A stretch of 64,000 bases of DNA from Allolobophora icterica (Eukaryota; Annelida; Clitellata; Crassiclitellata; Lumbricidae), in assembly GCA_963556255.1 (NCBI GenBank), contig OY744615.1, positions 21,668,696 to 21,732,695 of the forward strand, read 5' to 3'. The notes below the pieces were generated by a model, which ran no database searches, was not told where the DNA came from, and saw only the letters and a program-made list of their open reading frames with translations. The position numbers and the translations under genes are program-made. Shown piece by piece: positions 24,901-32,428 of this stretch (position 1 is its first letter; every line of letters begins with the position of its first letter).

Positions 24901-25812
24901 GGTTTGAAGATAACCAAAATTCATCGTGGAATTAAGTTTGAAGAAAGTGCCTGGTTGAAAACCTATATCGATCTAAATACCAGCCTGAGGACTAGAGCTA
25001 CCAACGATTTCGAGAAAGACTTTTTCAAACTAATGAATAATAGTGTGTTTGGGAAGACGTGTGAAAATATAGAATCTCGAGTAGACATAAAACTAGTTTC
25101 CAGCGAGAAGCAAGCTATAAAACTAGCGGCGAAAACGAGCTACGACACTCGAACTATTTTTGATGAAAATCTAATCGCAATTCATATGAAACGTACGAAA
25201 CTATATTACAACAAGCCTATATATCTCGGTATGTGTATTTTAGACTTGAGCAAGACGATTATGTACCATTTCCACTATAATTACATTAAGACTAAATACG
25301 GAGATAGGGCTAAGCTTTTATTCACCGATACGGATTCTCTAGCTTATGAAATTAAGACCGAAGACTTCTACGCCGATATAGCGCCTGACATTAGAAGTAG
25401 GTTCGACACGAGTGAGTATCCGAAAGATCATCCATCGTGTATCGAAACCGGAGTGAATAAGAAAGTGATCGGTATGTTCAAAGATGAGGCAGCAGGAAAA
25501 CAGATCGAAGAATTCGTAGGTTTGAGGTCGAAGTTGTACTCGTACAAGATGGGTGGAGAAGATCATAAGAAGTGTAAAGGAGTCAAGAAGAACGTTGTTA
25601 ATAAAACGATAACTCACGAAGATTACAAAGAGTGTGTGTTTACGAGAAGAGAACAGTTGAGGAGAATGAACGTTATAAGATCGTATCATCACGACATTTA
25701 CACCGAAGAAGTAAATAAGGTCGCGCTGTCGGCCGACGACGACAAACGAGTGATAACGGCTGATGGTATAAGCACGCTGGCTTATGGACATTATTCATTG
25801 AAAACTATTTAA
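21946..25812 (+). CDS. polB: protein-primed family B DNA polymerase
   Basis: 1288 aa. It replicates the element with protein priming, as in adenoviruses and phi29-like systems. A SAP-like helix-extended-loop-helix lies at about residues 27-60. A finger with Cys/His residues lies at about 428-455, and a Cys-x2-Cys...His-Cys-His block resembling endonuclease VII zinc motifs at about 583-620. The exonuclease motifs are Exo I Asp485-Phe-Glu487, Exo II Ser-Gly-Tyr-Asp636 and Exo III Tyr792...Asp796. The polymerase motifs are A (Asp892-Ala-Asn-Asn-Leu-Tyr-Gly), B (Lys1028...Asn-Ser-Val-Phe-Gly1036), C (Asp1128-Thr-Asp1130-Ser) and Lys1196-x-Tyr1198. All catalytic residues are present. The start is uncertain. 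The ATGs at 21964 and 22024 carry the TAATAAAATG context used by the other genes and 21946 does not. The one at 22024 starts right at the SAP-like domain. Confidence 0.97.
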   Translation: MNVHNKMDTRTDFKKSPKGINVLNKMDYSTKTVKELQNIARERGMVGYSRLRKAELVALMSPRSASNPLDAPVPDIKVPTLTPGKYTPPSNTWKSRFSQNVLTEMGNKVRSKINSFSDWLISYVPPQIEKTVNDKLESLKSRVSSIFSKNNKNKFEIRETAKAIKGFTKRYTIDGFGGIDATSFLNAVRPQVVSLLAKNRGVKVQFNLNCVMKKVDIKSGEEVEAEPNFKSKTDIILDATDVCEIYSNAVDKIKESMASFQMRGSNWRFKTVMKLDIDTVVYKPLKGSSYIPLPEYLANKKAIINLKNNDDECFKWCVTRALNLIDDHPERITRDLKEQSKKLDWSGIEFPVAADANVINKFERHNNVSVNVFGYEKDVYPLYISKHESDICVDLLLISDGEKKHYCWIKNFNRMMAARTEKSVNSMHYCKRCLQGYRELGSLHKHTEYCSQHEAQKIELPEPGTMLSFKNYYRKMRVPFVVYADFESFIKPIDTCQPDPNTSYTNKYQKHVPSSFCYYIKCFDDDLYSRAPVIFTAKNEDDDVAQIFVDTLIDDIKDIYKRFKFPKDMIFRKEDKELYDSATVCHICEGELGDDRVRDHCHLTGKYRGAAHTICNLRHRVPKFIPVLLHNLSGYDSHLFVKKLRGDDNEKINCIPCNEEKYISFSREVVVDKFMGKEDKEVEVKHELRFIDSFRFMASSLDALSRNLSKDQCKNISKHYSGNQLDLLFRKGAYAYDYVDSIDRLNETELPPKSAFYSRLNDSDISDEDYNHALAVWNEFGFKTYREYHDLYNLSDVLLLADVFENFRDVCCENYGLDPAWYYTSPGLAWDAALKLTGVELELLSDYDMILMVKHGIRGGVSTISHRYGQANNKYIPSFDDSKPSSFITYLDANNLYGGAMCKNLPTHGFKWMGNDELNDWRSTPSILEVDLEYHRDLHDLHNDYPLAPENITPEFSTVPKLIPNLNDKVKYIVHHENLKLYESLGLKITKIHRGIKFEESAWLKTYIDLNTSLRTRATNDFEKDFFKLMNNSVFGKTCENIESRVDIKLVSSEKQAIKLAAKTSYDTRTIFDENLIAIHMKRTKLYYNKPIYLGMCILDLSKTIMYHFHYNYIKTKYGDRAKLLFTDTDSLAYEIKTEDFYADIAPDIRSRFDTSEYPKDHPSCIETGVNKKVIGMFKDEAAGKQIEEFVGLRSKLYSYKMGGEDHKKCKGVKKNVVNKTITHEDYKECVFTRREQLRRMNVIRSYHHDIYTEEVNKVALSADDDKRVITADGISTLAYGHYSLKTI

Positions 25813-25834
25813 AGAATAAATATACTAACATAAA

Positions 25835-26527
25835 ATGGAAGTCTTAAAAATGTGTTCCAAATGTAAAATGGAAAAAAGCTTAAACGAATTTCATAAAGAT
25901 AAATCTAAAAGGAGCGGGTATTGTGTTAGCTGTAAAACGTGTAAAAATATCAAGGCGAAGGAACTTCAACAAAAATACTCGAGACTAGAGACTAGGGAAA
26001 TAAAAGATAAAAAAGTTTGCGGTTGTTGTAAGAAAGAAAAGAATATATTAGAATATGCAAAAAATAGATATTGTAAAGATGGGACAGATAATACATGTAA
26101 GGAATGTAAACATAAATATAATAACGCGTATTCTAAAGCCCGAAAGCAATATGACCTAGGGTTTAAACTACTTACAAATATGAGGTCTAGGCTTGGTAGA
26201 GCATTAAAAGGCAAGTCGAAATCGCAAACGACGCGGCAACTTATCGGTGTTGACTTTGAAATATTTACGAAATGGATTGAATTTCAGTTAGAAGAAGGAA
26301 TGACTATGGACAATTACGGCTCGGTTTGGCACCACGATCATGTTTTACCGATATCATCGTTCAACTTGCTAGATGAAGAAGAACTTCTTAAAGCTATGAA
26401 TTGGAAGAATATACGCCCTTTGATACCGGTTAAAAATATCCAAAAATCAAACAAAATAGATCGCTGGTTATACGTAATGCAGGAAGTAAAAGCGTATTAC
26501 TTTATAAAACATTTAGATGAAATGTAA
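25835..26527 (+). CDS. zinc-finger HNH endonuclease-like protein
   Basis: 230 aa, starting 22 bp after polB at CATAAAATGG. The N-terminal half has two Cys-rich zinc-binding modules (Cys7, 10, 30, 33, 36 and Cys62, 64, 65, 80, 88, 91), each with Lys-rich spacers. The C-terminal half has an HNH signature: His166-His-Asp-His169-Val-Leu-Pro, then Asn-Trp-Lys-Asn192-Ile-Arg-Pro-Leu and Asn201-x2-Lys-Ser-Asn-Lys. This form is common in phage and large DNA virus HNH nucleases. It is not a core Polinton gene. A role in DNA nicking, processing or homing is inference. The stop is 1 bp before the next ATG. Confidence 0.75.
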   Translation: MEVLKMCSKCKMEKSLNEFHKDKSKRSGYCVSCKTCKNIKAKELQQKYSRLETREIKDKKVCGCCKKEKNILEYAKNRYCKDGTDNTCKECKHKYNNAYSKARKQYDLGFKLLTNMRSRLGRALKGKSKSQTTRQLIGVDFEIFTKWIEFQLEEGMTMDNYGSVWHHDHVLPISSFNLLDEEELLKAMNWKNIRPLIPVKNIQKSNKIDRWLYVMQEVKAYYFIKHLDEM

Positions 26528-26528
26528 A

Positions 26529-26963
26529 ATGAGTTCTGCAACTGTCAAAAACATAGATGTTGAAGGTGTAGTTCTTCCAAATCATCCGTTAACGAATTTT
26601 GAATTATTGGATGCCGCGAAGAAGCTGAATATTCCGAATTTTAGAGGCGTTTTTTTACGAGACGAGTTGCCGAAAAAACCTAGACGGAATGAGTGTGGGA
26701 TAATGAACTTAGACGATTCTAATGGGGTAGGCCGGCACTGGTGCAGTTTTTTGAAGAACGGTAACGAGAAAATATATTTTGATAGTTACGGTCTCCCTCC
26801 TCCTACGGAATTAGTAAAGTATTTACACGGCTCAGTGTTTTACAACAGCGAACGAATACAACCGGATAACGAAGTGTTTTGCGGTCATTTATGTTTATAT
26901 GTACTGAAGAAAACGTGCAACGACGGTTGTAAATTTCAAGAAGTTATAAACGACTTGTATTAA
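26529..26963 (+). CDS. adenain-like (C5/Ulp1-fold) maturation cysteine protease
   Basis: 144 aa from the ATG at 26529, which has the TGTAAAATG context. An upstream in-frame ATG at 26517 lies within the HNH gene. The catalytic order of adenovirus-type proteases is present: His70 (Gly-Arg-His-Trp), Asp85 (Phe-Asp-Ser-Tyr-Gly), Gln111 (Ile-Gln-Pro) and Cys118 (Cys-Gly-His-Leu-Cys). In this family the enzyme cleaves capsid precursors after Gly-Gly or Gly-x-Gly motifs. Candidate sites occur in the proteins at 29940-30401 and 32429-33031. At 144 aa it is short compared with adenain (about 200 aa), but the core is intact. Confidence 0.9.
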   Translation: MSSATVKNIDVEGVVLPNHPLTNFELLDAAKKLNIPNFRGVFLRDELPKKPRRNECGIMNLDDSNGVGRHWCSFLKNGNEKIYFDSYGLPPPTELVKYLHGSVFYNSERIQPDNEVFCGHLCLYVLKKTCNDGCKFQEVINDLY

Positions 26964-26981
26964 AAAATTGTTATATATAAA

Positions 26982-28019
26982 ATGCCAGTAGATAAATTTG
27001 GACATACAGATTCAGGATCTACGCAAAGAATAATTGCAGGAGGTGTTACTCTTAGTCAAGTAAATGCTAGTTTCCTTCGAATGGACGGAGCAAACCCCGC
27101 GACTGGAGATCTAAATATGAGCGGCCACGCTATAAAAGGGCTACCTACAACGAATATTTCAGAAGCAGGAATGGATGAGGCTGTCAGTCGAGGACAAGCC
27201 ATAGATTTGTTAACGAATCGTGGCGACTTACCGTCCGACGATAATCTAAAAGTGTCTAAAACCGGTGATACCATGACTGGCGACTTACTCTTAAGCGTCG
27301 GTAGAGAGCTTACGCGGAGGATGGGATGTAAGGATTTAGGTGGAAATAAAGCTTTTATTATATTTTTAGGAAATACAACGAATAAAATAGAAGGTCGATT
27401 AAACCAGCCGATTATATCGCAATCGACGGATGGATTTAGTTTTAGAATAAATAATGAAACCATCATAGAGATGGTTAAGTCAATGGATGGCACTCCTCCT
27501 TCTAAAATAAATGTGCATAAGCCCATCTTTATGCATGGCGCGCACATTACAGGCCTACGCGATCCCAGCGGCGACGGCGATGCAGCGACTAAAAAATATG
27601 TTGATACAACCGCAGTCGGACCCGCGTTTAGCGTTTACACTATATCTCAACAAGCCATACTCGCTGCAACTCACACAATAGTTTCTTTCGATAGTGTAAG
27701 ATTCAATACCGATAGTAGTGATAACAGTACAGGACCGACTCGTTTCACTCCTGGTAAAGCCGGATACTATATCGTTACGACGTACATAGAATTTTGTAGC
27801 GCGACTAATACCGCTTTTGCTAACGTCTTCCTGTATAAAAACGGGGTGTCGCACATGCAAATTGCGGGTGGAGGGGGTACGGGAATTGCGCATAACAATT
27901 CAACCGGTAGTACTATAGTTTTTCTAACCGGTACCGATTACCTCGAGATATTCGTTTATTCGTCCATCGCCACACCCATAATAGCTAGAGACTTTTCAGC
28001 GGCATTCTTACGACCTTAA
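26982..28019 (+). CDS. fibre-like attachment protein with C1q-like head
   Basis: 345 aa, starting at TATATAAAATG. Residues 1-210 resemble phage tail-fibre shafts. Thr-Gly-Asp-Leu-Asn-Met-Ser-Gly-His-Ala-Ile (41-51) and Thr-Gly-Asp-Thr-Met-Thr-Gly-Asp-Leu (94-102) are typical repeats. Gly-Leu-Arg-Asp-Pro...Asp-Ala-Ala-Thr-Lys-Lys-Tyr-Val-Asp (191-208) is the usual end of such a shaft. Residues about 215-345 have the beta-rich pattern of a C1q/TNF-like jelly roll, including Phe-Thr-Pro-Gly-x-Ala-Gly-Tyr-Tyr. A trimeric spike that binds the host cell is the likely role (inference). It is the last gene of the left plus block and converges on the minus block. Confidence 0.7.
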   Translation: MPVDKFGHTDSGSTQRIIAGGVTLSQVNASFLRMDGANPATGDLNMSGHAIKGLPTTNISEAGMDEAVSRGQAIDLLTNRGDLPSDDNLKVSKTGDTMTGDLLLSVGRELTRRMGCKDLGGNKAFIIFLGNTTNKIEGRLNQPIISQSTDGFSFRINNETIIEMVKSMDGTPPSKINVHKPIFMHGAHITGLRDPSGDGDAATKKYVDTTAVGPAFSVYTISQQAILAATHTIVSFDSVRFNTDSSDNSTGPTRFTPGKAGYYIVTTYIEFCSATNTAFANVFLYKNGVSHMQIAGGGGTGIAHNNSTGSTIVFLTGTDYLEIFVYSSIATPIIARDFSAAFLRP

Positions 28020-28041
28020 ACTAAGTCTGTAATTTTAACTG

Positions 28042-28079
28042 TAGAAACCTATCGCGTGTATACAAACGATAGGTTTCTA
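28042..28079. terminator. 13-bp stem hairpin between convergent genes
   Basis: TAGAAACCTATCG (28042-28054) is perfectly complementary to CGATAGGTTTCTA (28067-28079) around a 12-nt loop. It lies just after the fibre stop and just before the stop of the convergent SAP/NUMOD1 gene. It could end transcripts from both sides, as palindromic hairpins do in mimivirus (analogy, not proof). Confidence 0.65.
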
Positions 28080-28087
28080 AAAATGTA

Positions 28088-28576
28088 TCACTCTTCGCTT
28101 GGGTGTGCAACTGCATCGATTGTTTCATCGTATGCTCTCGAAGTCTCTTTATCGATCTCACAGATTCCGTCGTACACCGTAATTTCGTATCTGTTTCTCC
28201 ATACTTTTCCGTTATAATACAATATTAGTCGGGCGTTTTCTCTGTGAGCTTTAGCCGCTTTGTGCATCGACGAATACTCGATGGTCTCACCCGTTTCCAA
28301 GTCAAAAATAACGACTCGTTTCGGGTTGTTTCTGATACCTTTCAATCTATCGTATCTACCATCGTCATTATATTCTTTTCGACGATCTTTCCAATATTCT
28401 TTTTGATATTCTTTTAGATATTCTTTTCTCGTTAATTTCGGTTTACCTAACAGGGAGTTGTCCGCGGGAATCAATCCTTTCTCGATCAGCAGCTCTACCA
28501 ATTCCGGTTTGTTGAGATGAGTGACGCTTTTAATCTTATTCTCTTTCGCTAACTTGTGTAATTCTGGCAGCTTCAT
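28088..28576 (-). CDS. SAP plus NUMOD1-like DNA-binding protein
   Basis: 162 aa from the ATG at 28574-28576, which has the element's TATAAAATG context. A 15-codon upstream extension to 28621 lacks that context. Residues 1-33 are a SAP/HeH-like helix pair similar to the N-terminus of the polymerase. Residues 50-80 are a charged Lys/Tyr/Glu helix. Residues about 87-132 fit a NUMOD1-type module: Val-Val-Ile-Phe-Asp-Leu-Glu-Thr-Gly-Glu...Ser-Ser-Met-His-Lys-Ala-Ala-Lys and later Gly-Lys-Val-Trp-Arg-Asn-Arg-Tyr. No nuclease core is visible. Sequence-specific DNA binding, perhaps paired with the HNH protein, is inference. Confidence 0.6.
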   Translation of the reverse strand: MKLPELHKLAKENKIKSVTHLNKPELVELLIEKGLIPADNSLLGKPKLTRKEYLKEYQKEYWKDRRKEYNDDGRYDRLKGIRNNPKRVVIFDLETGETIEYSSMHKAAKAHRENARLILYYNGKVWRNRYEITVYDGICEIDKETSRAYDETIDAVAHPSEE

Positions 28577-28629
28577 TTTATATACTACAAGAGTGTCTTT
28601 AAACAAGAAACTTATTTTCATACAGACGA

Positions 28630-29910
28630 TTAGTACACTACGCTCATCTTCTGACCATCCGACTGGAAGTTTAGCAACTTATCCGAAATTATAACCGCGT
28701 AACCTTGCGTATCAGCGGGGACTGCGGCGTTAAAAGTAGCTTTGATTTGGATATCGACGACCGACGATTTCAGTCTTTCCGATTGTTTACTAACATCGAA
28801 AACTATGAGCGGATATAGATCTTTGTAATCGGCTGGAGTGATGTTGCTTTGCGTAATCAACGGATCCATTCCGTAGAACTTTTCGCTGAACGACGCCGCG
28901 TCTCTATAAGCTCTCGAAAATTTCTGGTTGGGAAACGATAGGTCGTAGTCGACCGCCGGATATCTCTCTTGATTCATCATCACGTACATGTTTTTGAGGT
29001 TGCAATGATCGAAAATCGAGGGGTTATGTTCTTGGTTGCCGTCGCTTCGAGCGGTTTGAAATCCGACGACTATCCATCTAGGTTTTTCAGGAGCCGTCTT
29101 GACGCTAAGACGCCAACTAAAAGTATTGGATTGAGGAACCCCTATAGTATCGCATTGTCGCGCTCGATATGCGACGGGTACCGATGCTTTCGATTCGATA
29201 GTTTTGTACAATTGCATCTTCTCCATATCCGCCGGAGTAACGTGCGGCATAAACCACGAGATTTTCTCGACGTCGACTTTCCCAGCATCCGCGGTAGCGT
29301 GTCTAAAAATAGCGTCGTTGTCCGATTTGCGAACCATCGTTAGCGTGTGCTTAAAACCGTACACTATTTTATCGTAATCCTCGCAGAATCCGAAAATATG
29401 TTTCAGGGGCACGACGAAACTAAACGTTCCCTTAGTCGTTGGTTTTTGAATAAGATACCCTTGACGAGTCGCGAAACCTACATTATCCGCTATAACCGCG
29501 GTTGCCCCAGTATCTTTGCACCATAATTGATTAAGACCTTGCGCTTTGGCGAAGTCGTCTGGATATTTAAGCAAACCAAGCATCGTCGTTGCTTGGCCTG
29601 GGTGAAATACCGTTTCGATATCTTGATTCGATAGGGAATACGCGATTTGGCTGAAAAGATGCAAGAGTCCATTATTCGCGAGGGCTACTGCGTTAGCATT
29701 AGCGTACGCTGTTCCATCCGCTTTGACTAGCCTACCTTCGAAAAGCAGGTAAGATTCGGCGGGATGGCAAAATAGATCTTGAGTTTCGATATTTATGCCG
29801 GGTGTGTTAAAAGTCGTTCTCGCCGCTGGTTCGTATTCGTGCCATTCGTATTTTTCGATTCCTTCATCGACCTCTGTGGGTGCTGTAATGTTTAGAATAT
29901 TCGATTGCAT
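28630..29910 (-). CDS. major capsid protein candidate (double jelly-roll, hexon-like)
   Basis: 426 aa, preceded by TTAAAATG. It is among the longest proteins of the minus block and beta-rich. An N-terminal His-Glu-Tyr-Glu-Pro is followed by a predicted strand array. The C-terminal block Phe-Asp-Val-Ser-Lys-Gln-Ser-Glu-Arg-Leu-Lys recurs, as I recall, in the capsid-candidate proteins of invertebrate Polintons. Its length fits a double jelly-roll capsid protein. Its place between accessory capsid genes also fits. The fold is inferred from size, composition and context, not from a catalytic motif. Confidence 0.75.
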   Translation of the reverse strand: MQSNILNITAPTEVDEGIEKYEWHEYEPAARTTFNTPGINIETQDLFCHPAESYLLFEGRLVKADGTAYANANAVALANNGLLHLFSQIAYSLSNQDIETVFHPGQATTMLGLLKYPDDFAKAQGLNQLWCKDTGATAVIADNVGFATRQGYLIQKPTTKGTFSFVVPLKHIFGFCEDYDKIVYGFKHTLTMVRKSDNDAIFRHATADAGKVDVEKISWFMPHVTPADMEKMQLYKTIESKASVPVAYRARQCDTIGVPQSNTFSWRLSVKTAPEKPRWIVVGFQTARSDGNQEHNPSIFDHCNLKNMYVMMNQERYPAVDYDLSFPNQKFSRAYRDAASFSEKFYGMDPLITQSNITPADYKDLYPLIVFDVSKQSERLKSSVVDIQIKATFNAAVPADTQGYAVIISDKLLNFQSDGQKMSVVY

Positions 29911-29939
29911 TTTAATTACTAAAGATTATTTATTTAAAC

Positions 29940-30401
29940 TCACGCGAGTTTCAATCCCGCTCCGTTTTTGTTGAGACCACGCACTAGATCTCGAATGGAC
30001 ACGGCATTCGAAGAAAGTCCGTCACCGGCTAGTATCTTATTAATATCAGTAGTTCCTACATCGTTATCGATTAGCCGTGCTAAGATAGCTGCATTCTCTC
30101 GCGTAAGCGCTGGTATCGTTTCGACTACAGGCGTCTTCGGAACCAACGCTGCTAAGAGTTTAGTCGCAGCTTTATCCATCAAGCGTTTACCAACTTCTAC
30201 GGTGGTATTCTTTCCAACTTCTAGCGCCTTCTTAGCCAACTCTCTCGCGGCGTCTTTACCCGCGCTAAGGGTGGATGATGCGGCTCGTTTACCGACATCC
30301 GAAGTGAAGAGCTTCTTAAAAACTCCCGTAATAGTATCCATTATTCCCGCTCCTCCTATAACGTGTTTTCTCTTAATTCTTCTATTAGCGATGACGAGCA
30401 T
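29940..30401 (-). CDS. basic small capsid/core protein with protease-like site
   Basis: 153 aa, Lys/Arg-rich at the N-terminus, then amphipathic Ala/Lys helices. An Ile15-Gly-Gly-Ala|Gly19 segment fits the adenain consensus (Met/Ile/Leu)-x-Gly-x|Gly. An equivalent of adenovirus pX or pVI (DNA-condensing or membrane-lytic core protein) is possible. No domain recognised. Its start lies 2 bp beyond the stop of the 30404-31309 gene. Confidence 0.5.
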   Translation of the reverse strand: MLVIANRRIKRKHVIGGAGIMDTITGVFKKLFTSDVGKRAASSTLSAGKDAARELAKKALEVGKNTTVEVGKRLMDKAATKLLAALVPKTPVVETIPALTRENAAILARLIDNDVGTTDINKILAGDGLSSNAVSIRDLVRGLNKNGAGLKLA

Positions 30402-30403
30402 TT

Positions 30404-31309
30404 TTATAATCGCAACATTAAGTTTTTATACCGTTCTTTGTTGATCTCTTTTTGTCGTAATAGTTCATCGCATATACCAACGATCTCGTTTCTTACTCCC
30501 GTATTACCCGCGTCGTAGCTAGCGAAACGCAGACTCAACATTTCTACTAAAGCATTCGGATCTTGTGGAATTACGACGACTCCTTTACCCGTCTTCGGCG
30601 TCTGTTTTCCAGTCTTCATTTCCCATATCGGTTTAATGATGTTTTTATACTTAGAGCTTCTTGACGATTTTGGTTTACTCGGATTGTTAGGTTGCCTCAT
30701 CGCATTCGTCGCGTCTAGAATCTCGACGTAATCGGACATATCGTTGTCGTCGTAAATCGAACTGTTCGGTTTAGTCATAGTCACTAGCTCCCAAAGTCCT
30801 GGAGTACCTGTATAAGTCTTCTCTCCGACTATTATATCGTCGTTCTGGAACGATACGCGTGTGTCTCCGATATAAAATTTCCCGTCTTTAGAATTTAGAC
30901 CGAACGTCGTATCGGTAGACTTGGTTTTAGAGGTGTATTGACTTAGGTATTTCGTTGCCACATCTCCTAATTCTAACATTCTAACGTCTTCTATAGGATC
31001 CTCGTAAGCCTCTATCGAGGGATACTGTGGAAGCTGTATGGCTTTTAACGACGATGATATCGATGCGGGAAGCGCTTTTAGAGCGGCTGCCGAGTTTTCC
31101 TTAATAGTAGACAACAAAGCGTTTTGTTCTTTCGATATGGTCGATTGTGAGTCCACGATCGGCTTGTACAACTTTACCAAATCTCGCTGCAATCCTATAT
31201 CGCCTAGTTTCTCTGATAAATAATCTCGTTGAATGTTTTTCTTCGTCTTCAGAAACTCTTCAACGATAAAGTCTCTTTTGGTGGGATCGGTTATTTTTAG
31301 AAAGGACAT
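30404..31309 (-). CDS. conserved Polinton-associated protein of unknown function
   Basis: 301 aa, start preceded by TTTAAAAAATG. Residues 8-55 (Asp-Pro-Thr-Lys-Arg-Asp-Phe-Ile-Val..., then a helical stretch) and the C-terminal Arg-Asn-Glu-Ile-Val-Gly-Ile-Cys-Asp-Glu-Leu pattern match what I remember of a family often found in invertebrate genomes with Polinton genes (DUF8207-like, from memory). A coiled-coil N-terminus, a central beta-rich part and a Lys/Ser-rich linker precede the helical C-terminus. A structural virion role is a guess. Confidence 0.55.
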   Translation of the reverse strand: MSFLKITDPTKRDFIVEEFLKTKKNIQRDYLSEKLGDIGLQRDLVKLYKPIVDSQSTISKEQNALLSTIKENSAAALKALPASISSSLKAIQLPQYPSIEAYEDPIEDVRMLELGDVATKYLSQYTSKTKSTDTTFGLNSKDGKFYIGDTRVSFQNDDIIVGEKTYTGTPGLWELVTMTKPNSSIYDDNDMSDYVEILDATNAMRQPNNPSKPKSSRSSKYKNIIKPIWEMKTGKQTPKTGKGVVVIPQDPNALVEMLSLRFASYDAGNTGVRNEIVGICDELLRQKEINKERYKNLMLRL

Positions 31310-31387
31310 TTTTTAAATAGGTGGTATAATGTTTTAAAGCGTTTTTGGAACACGCGTTAAAACATTGAAATGGAACGAACGTGATTT

Positions 31388-31442
31388 TCTACGTTTTTAC
31401 GTTTTACGTTTTATGTTTTACGTTTCACGTTCTACGTTTTCC
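31388..31442. repeat. heptad tandem repeat (TTTTACG)
   Basis: Seven or so copies of ACGTTTT with single-base variants fill most of the longest gap in the minus block. They run into the 3' end of the next gene. This is the only tandem repeat inside the Polinton. It could be a 3'-end or replication element, or simply slippage. Confidence 0.7.
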
Positions 31443-31981
31443 TTCGATTTCGCAAACGCGTCCTTCAACGACTCGGCTATAGTTTCTCCGCTATTTCTCG
31501 ATTTTCTGATTTCTTCTTTCATTTCGTTAAATTTCACGCGTTCGTTTAGAATTAACGAGTATTCCTCGTCCGAAATATTACCGTCTTCCAAAGATTTCGA
31601 GATGTAGTGACTGATGGCATTGAGTCTCGCTTCGGCCAACGTTTTAATATTTTCATGCTTCTCCGCCTTTGGTGTGAGCTTTCTGTTGATCACGCGCCCG
31701 ATCACGCTGAAAACACCCGCTCCAACCGCCAGTGCTTGTAGAACCATCGCGATAGGTGTCGCGACTATCGTAGACAGAACCGTGATTGCCGAAGCAGTTG
31801 AGCCCAACGCGACTAGAGTCGATATACCGTCTACTACGTTGATAATCCTAACACCTTTACGATACTTTTTACCTAGAGTCTCTCTTTTTTTGAGTTCCCG
31901 CTCGAGCTCTTGTTGAATTTCAGTGATTTTCGAAAGTCGGAAAGCATGGGCGCTTCCATCGATTTTCAGTGGGATCTCCAT
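31418..31981 (-). CDS. membrane-associated protein with central hydrophobic region
   Basis: 187 aa. Residues 15-45 form a charged helix. Residues about 53-98 are strongly hydrophobic and Ala/Gly/Ile-rich, enough for two membrane helices. The C-terminus (105-187) is charged and helical. It lies in the capsid block, so a membrane-active virion protein is possible. No family recognised. Confidence 0.5.
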   Translation of the reverse strand: MEIPLKIDGSAHAFRLSKITEIQQELERELKKRETLGKKYRKGVRIINVVDGISTLVALGSTASAITVLSTIVATPIAMVLQALAVGAGVFSVIGRVINRKLTPKAEKHENIKTLAEARLNAISHYISKSLEDGNISDEEYSLILNERVKFNEMKEEIRKSRNSGETIAESLKDAFAKSKENVERET

Positions 31982-32009
31982 TCTTTTTATAATAACGCGA
32001 TATAATTTT

Positions 32010-32405
32010 TTAAACTGCGATATAATTAACGAAACATAACGAATCGCCTTCGATTATACTAACTACGGAATCGGAGTCGTTTTGAATAGTAATTTCGATG
32101 TCTTCTACTTGTCCGATAACGACTCCATCTCGTAGACTCGCTTCGATTTCCTGTCTAAGCGAAACTAAACACGATCCTTTTGTCATTCGAACACCTAGTC
32201 CTAGCGCCACCGTAGCTGTTTCTCTAGGTTGAATCGTTATCAGTTGTTGCGCAAAAATCTCCCATCTTAGTCCGCCCAGTTGTCTGCAAGGCGTATGCGT
32301 CACTTTTTTCAACGTCCAACGCACCTCTTTCGGTTGGGTTCTAACTTCGATCCGACGAGTGGGTCTCGTTATAAATTTATGGATAGGTCTGTTGAATCCC
32401 GACAT
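32010..32405 (-). CDS. small beta-barrel protein, dUTPase-like fold candidate
   Basis: 131 aa, start at AAATAAAATG. After a basic N-terminus, residues 55-131 follow the strand order of trimeric dUTPases. It has Thr-Val-Ala-Leu-Gly-Leu-Gly-Val-Arg-Met, a Leu-Arg-x-Glu-Ile block, an Asn-Asp-Ser-Asp turn and a final Ile-x-x-Gly-Asp-Ser-Leu-Cys-Phe. The Ser-Gly-Leu-Ala and Tyr-Arg-Gly catalytic motifs of active dUTPases are missing, so any relationship would be to non-catalytic derivatives. A single jelly-roll capsid protein is the main alternative. Confidence 0.4.
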   Translation of the reverse strand: MSGFNRPIHKFITRPTRRIEVRTQPKEVRWTLKKVTHTPCRQLGGLRWEIFAQQLITIQPRETATVALGLGVRMTKGSCLVSLRQEIEASLRDGVVIGQVEDIEITIQNDSDSVVSIIEGDSLCFVNYIAV

Positions 32406-32428
32406 TTTATTTATACGAGGATAAGTTT

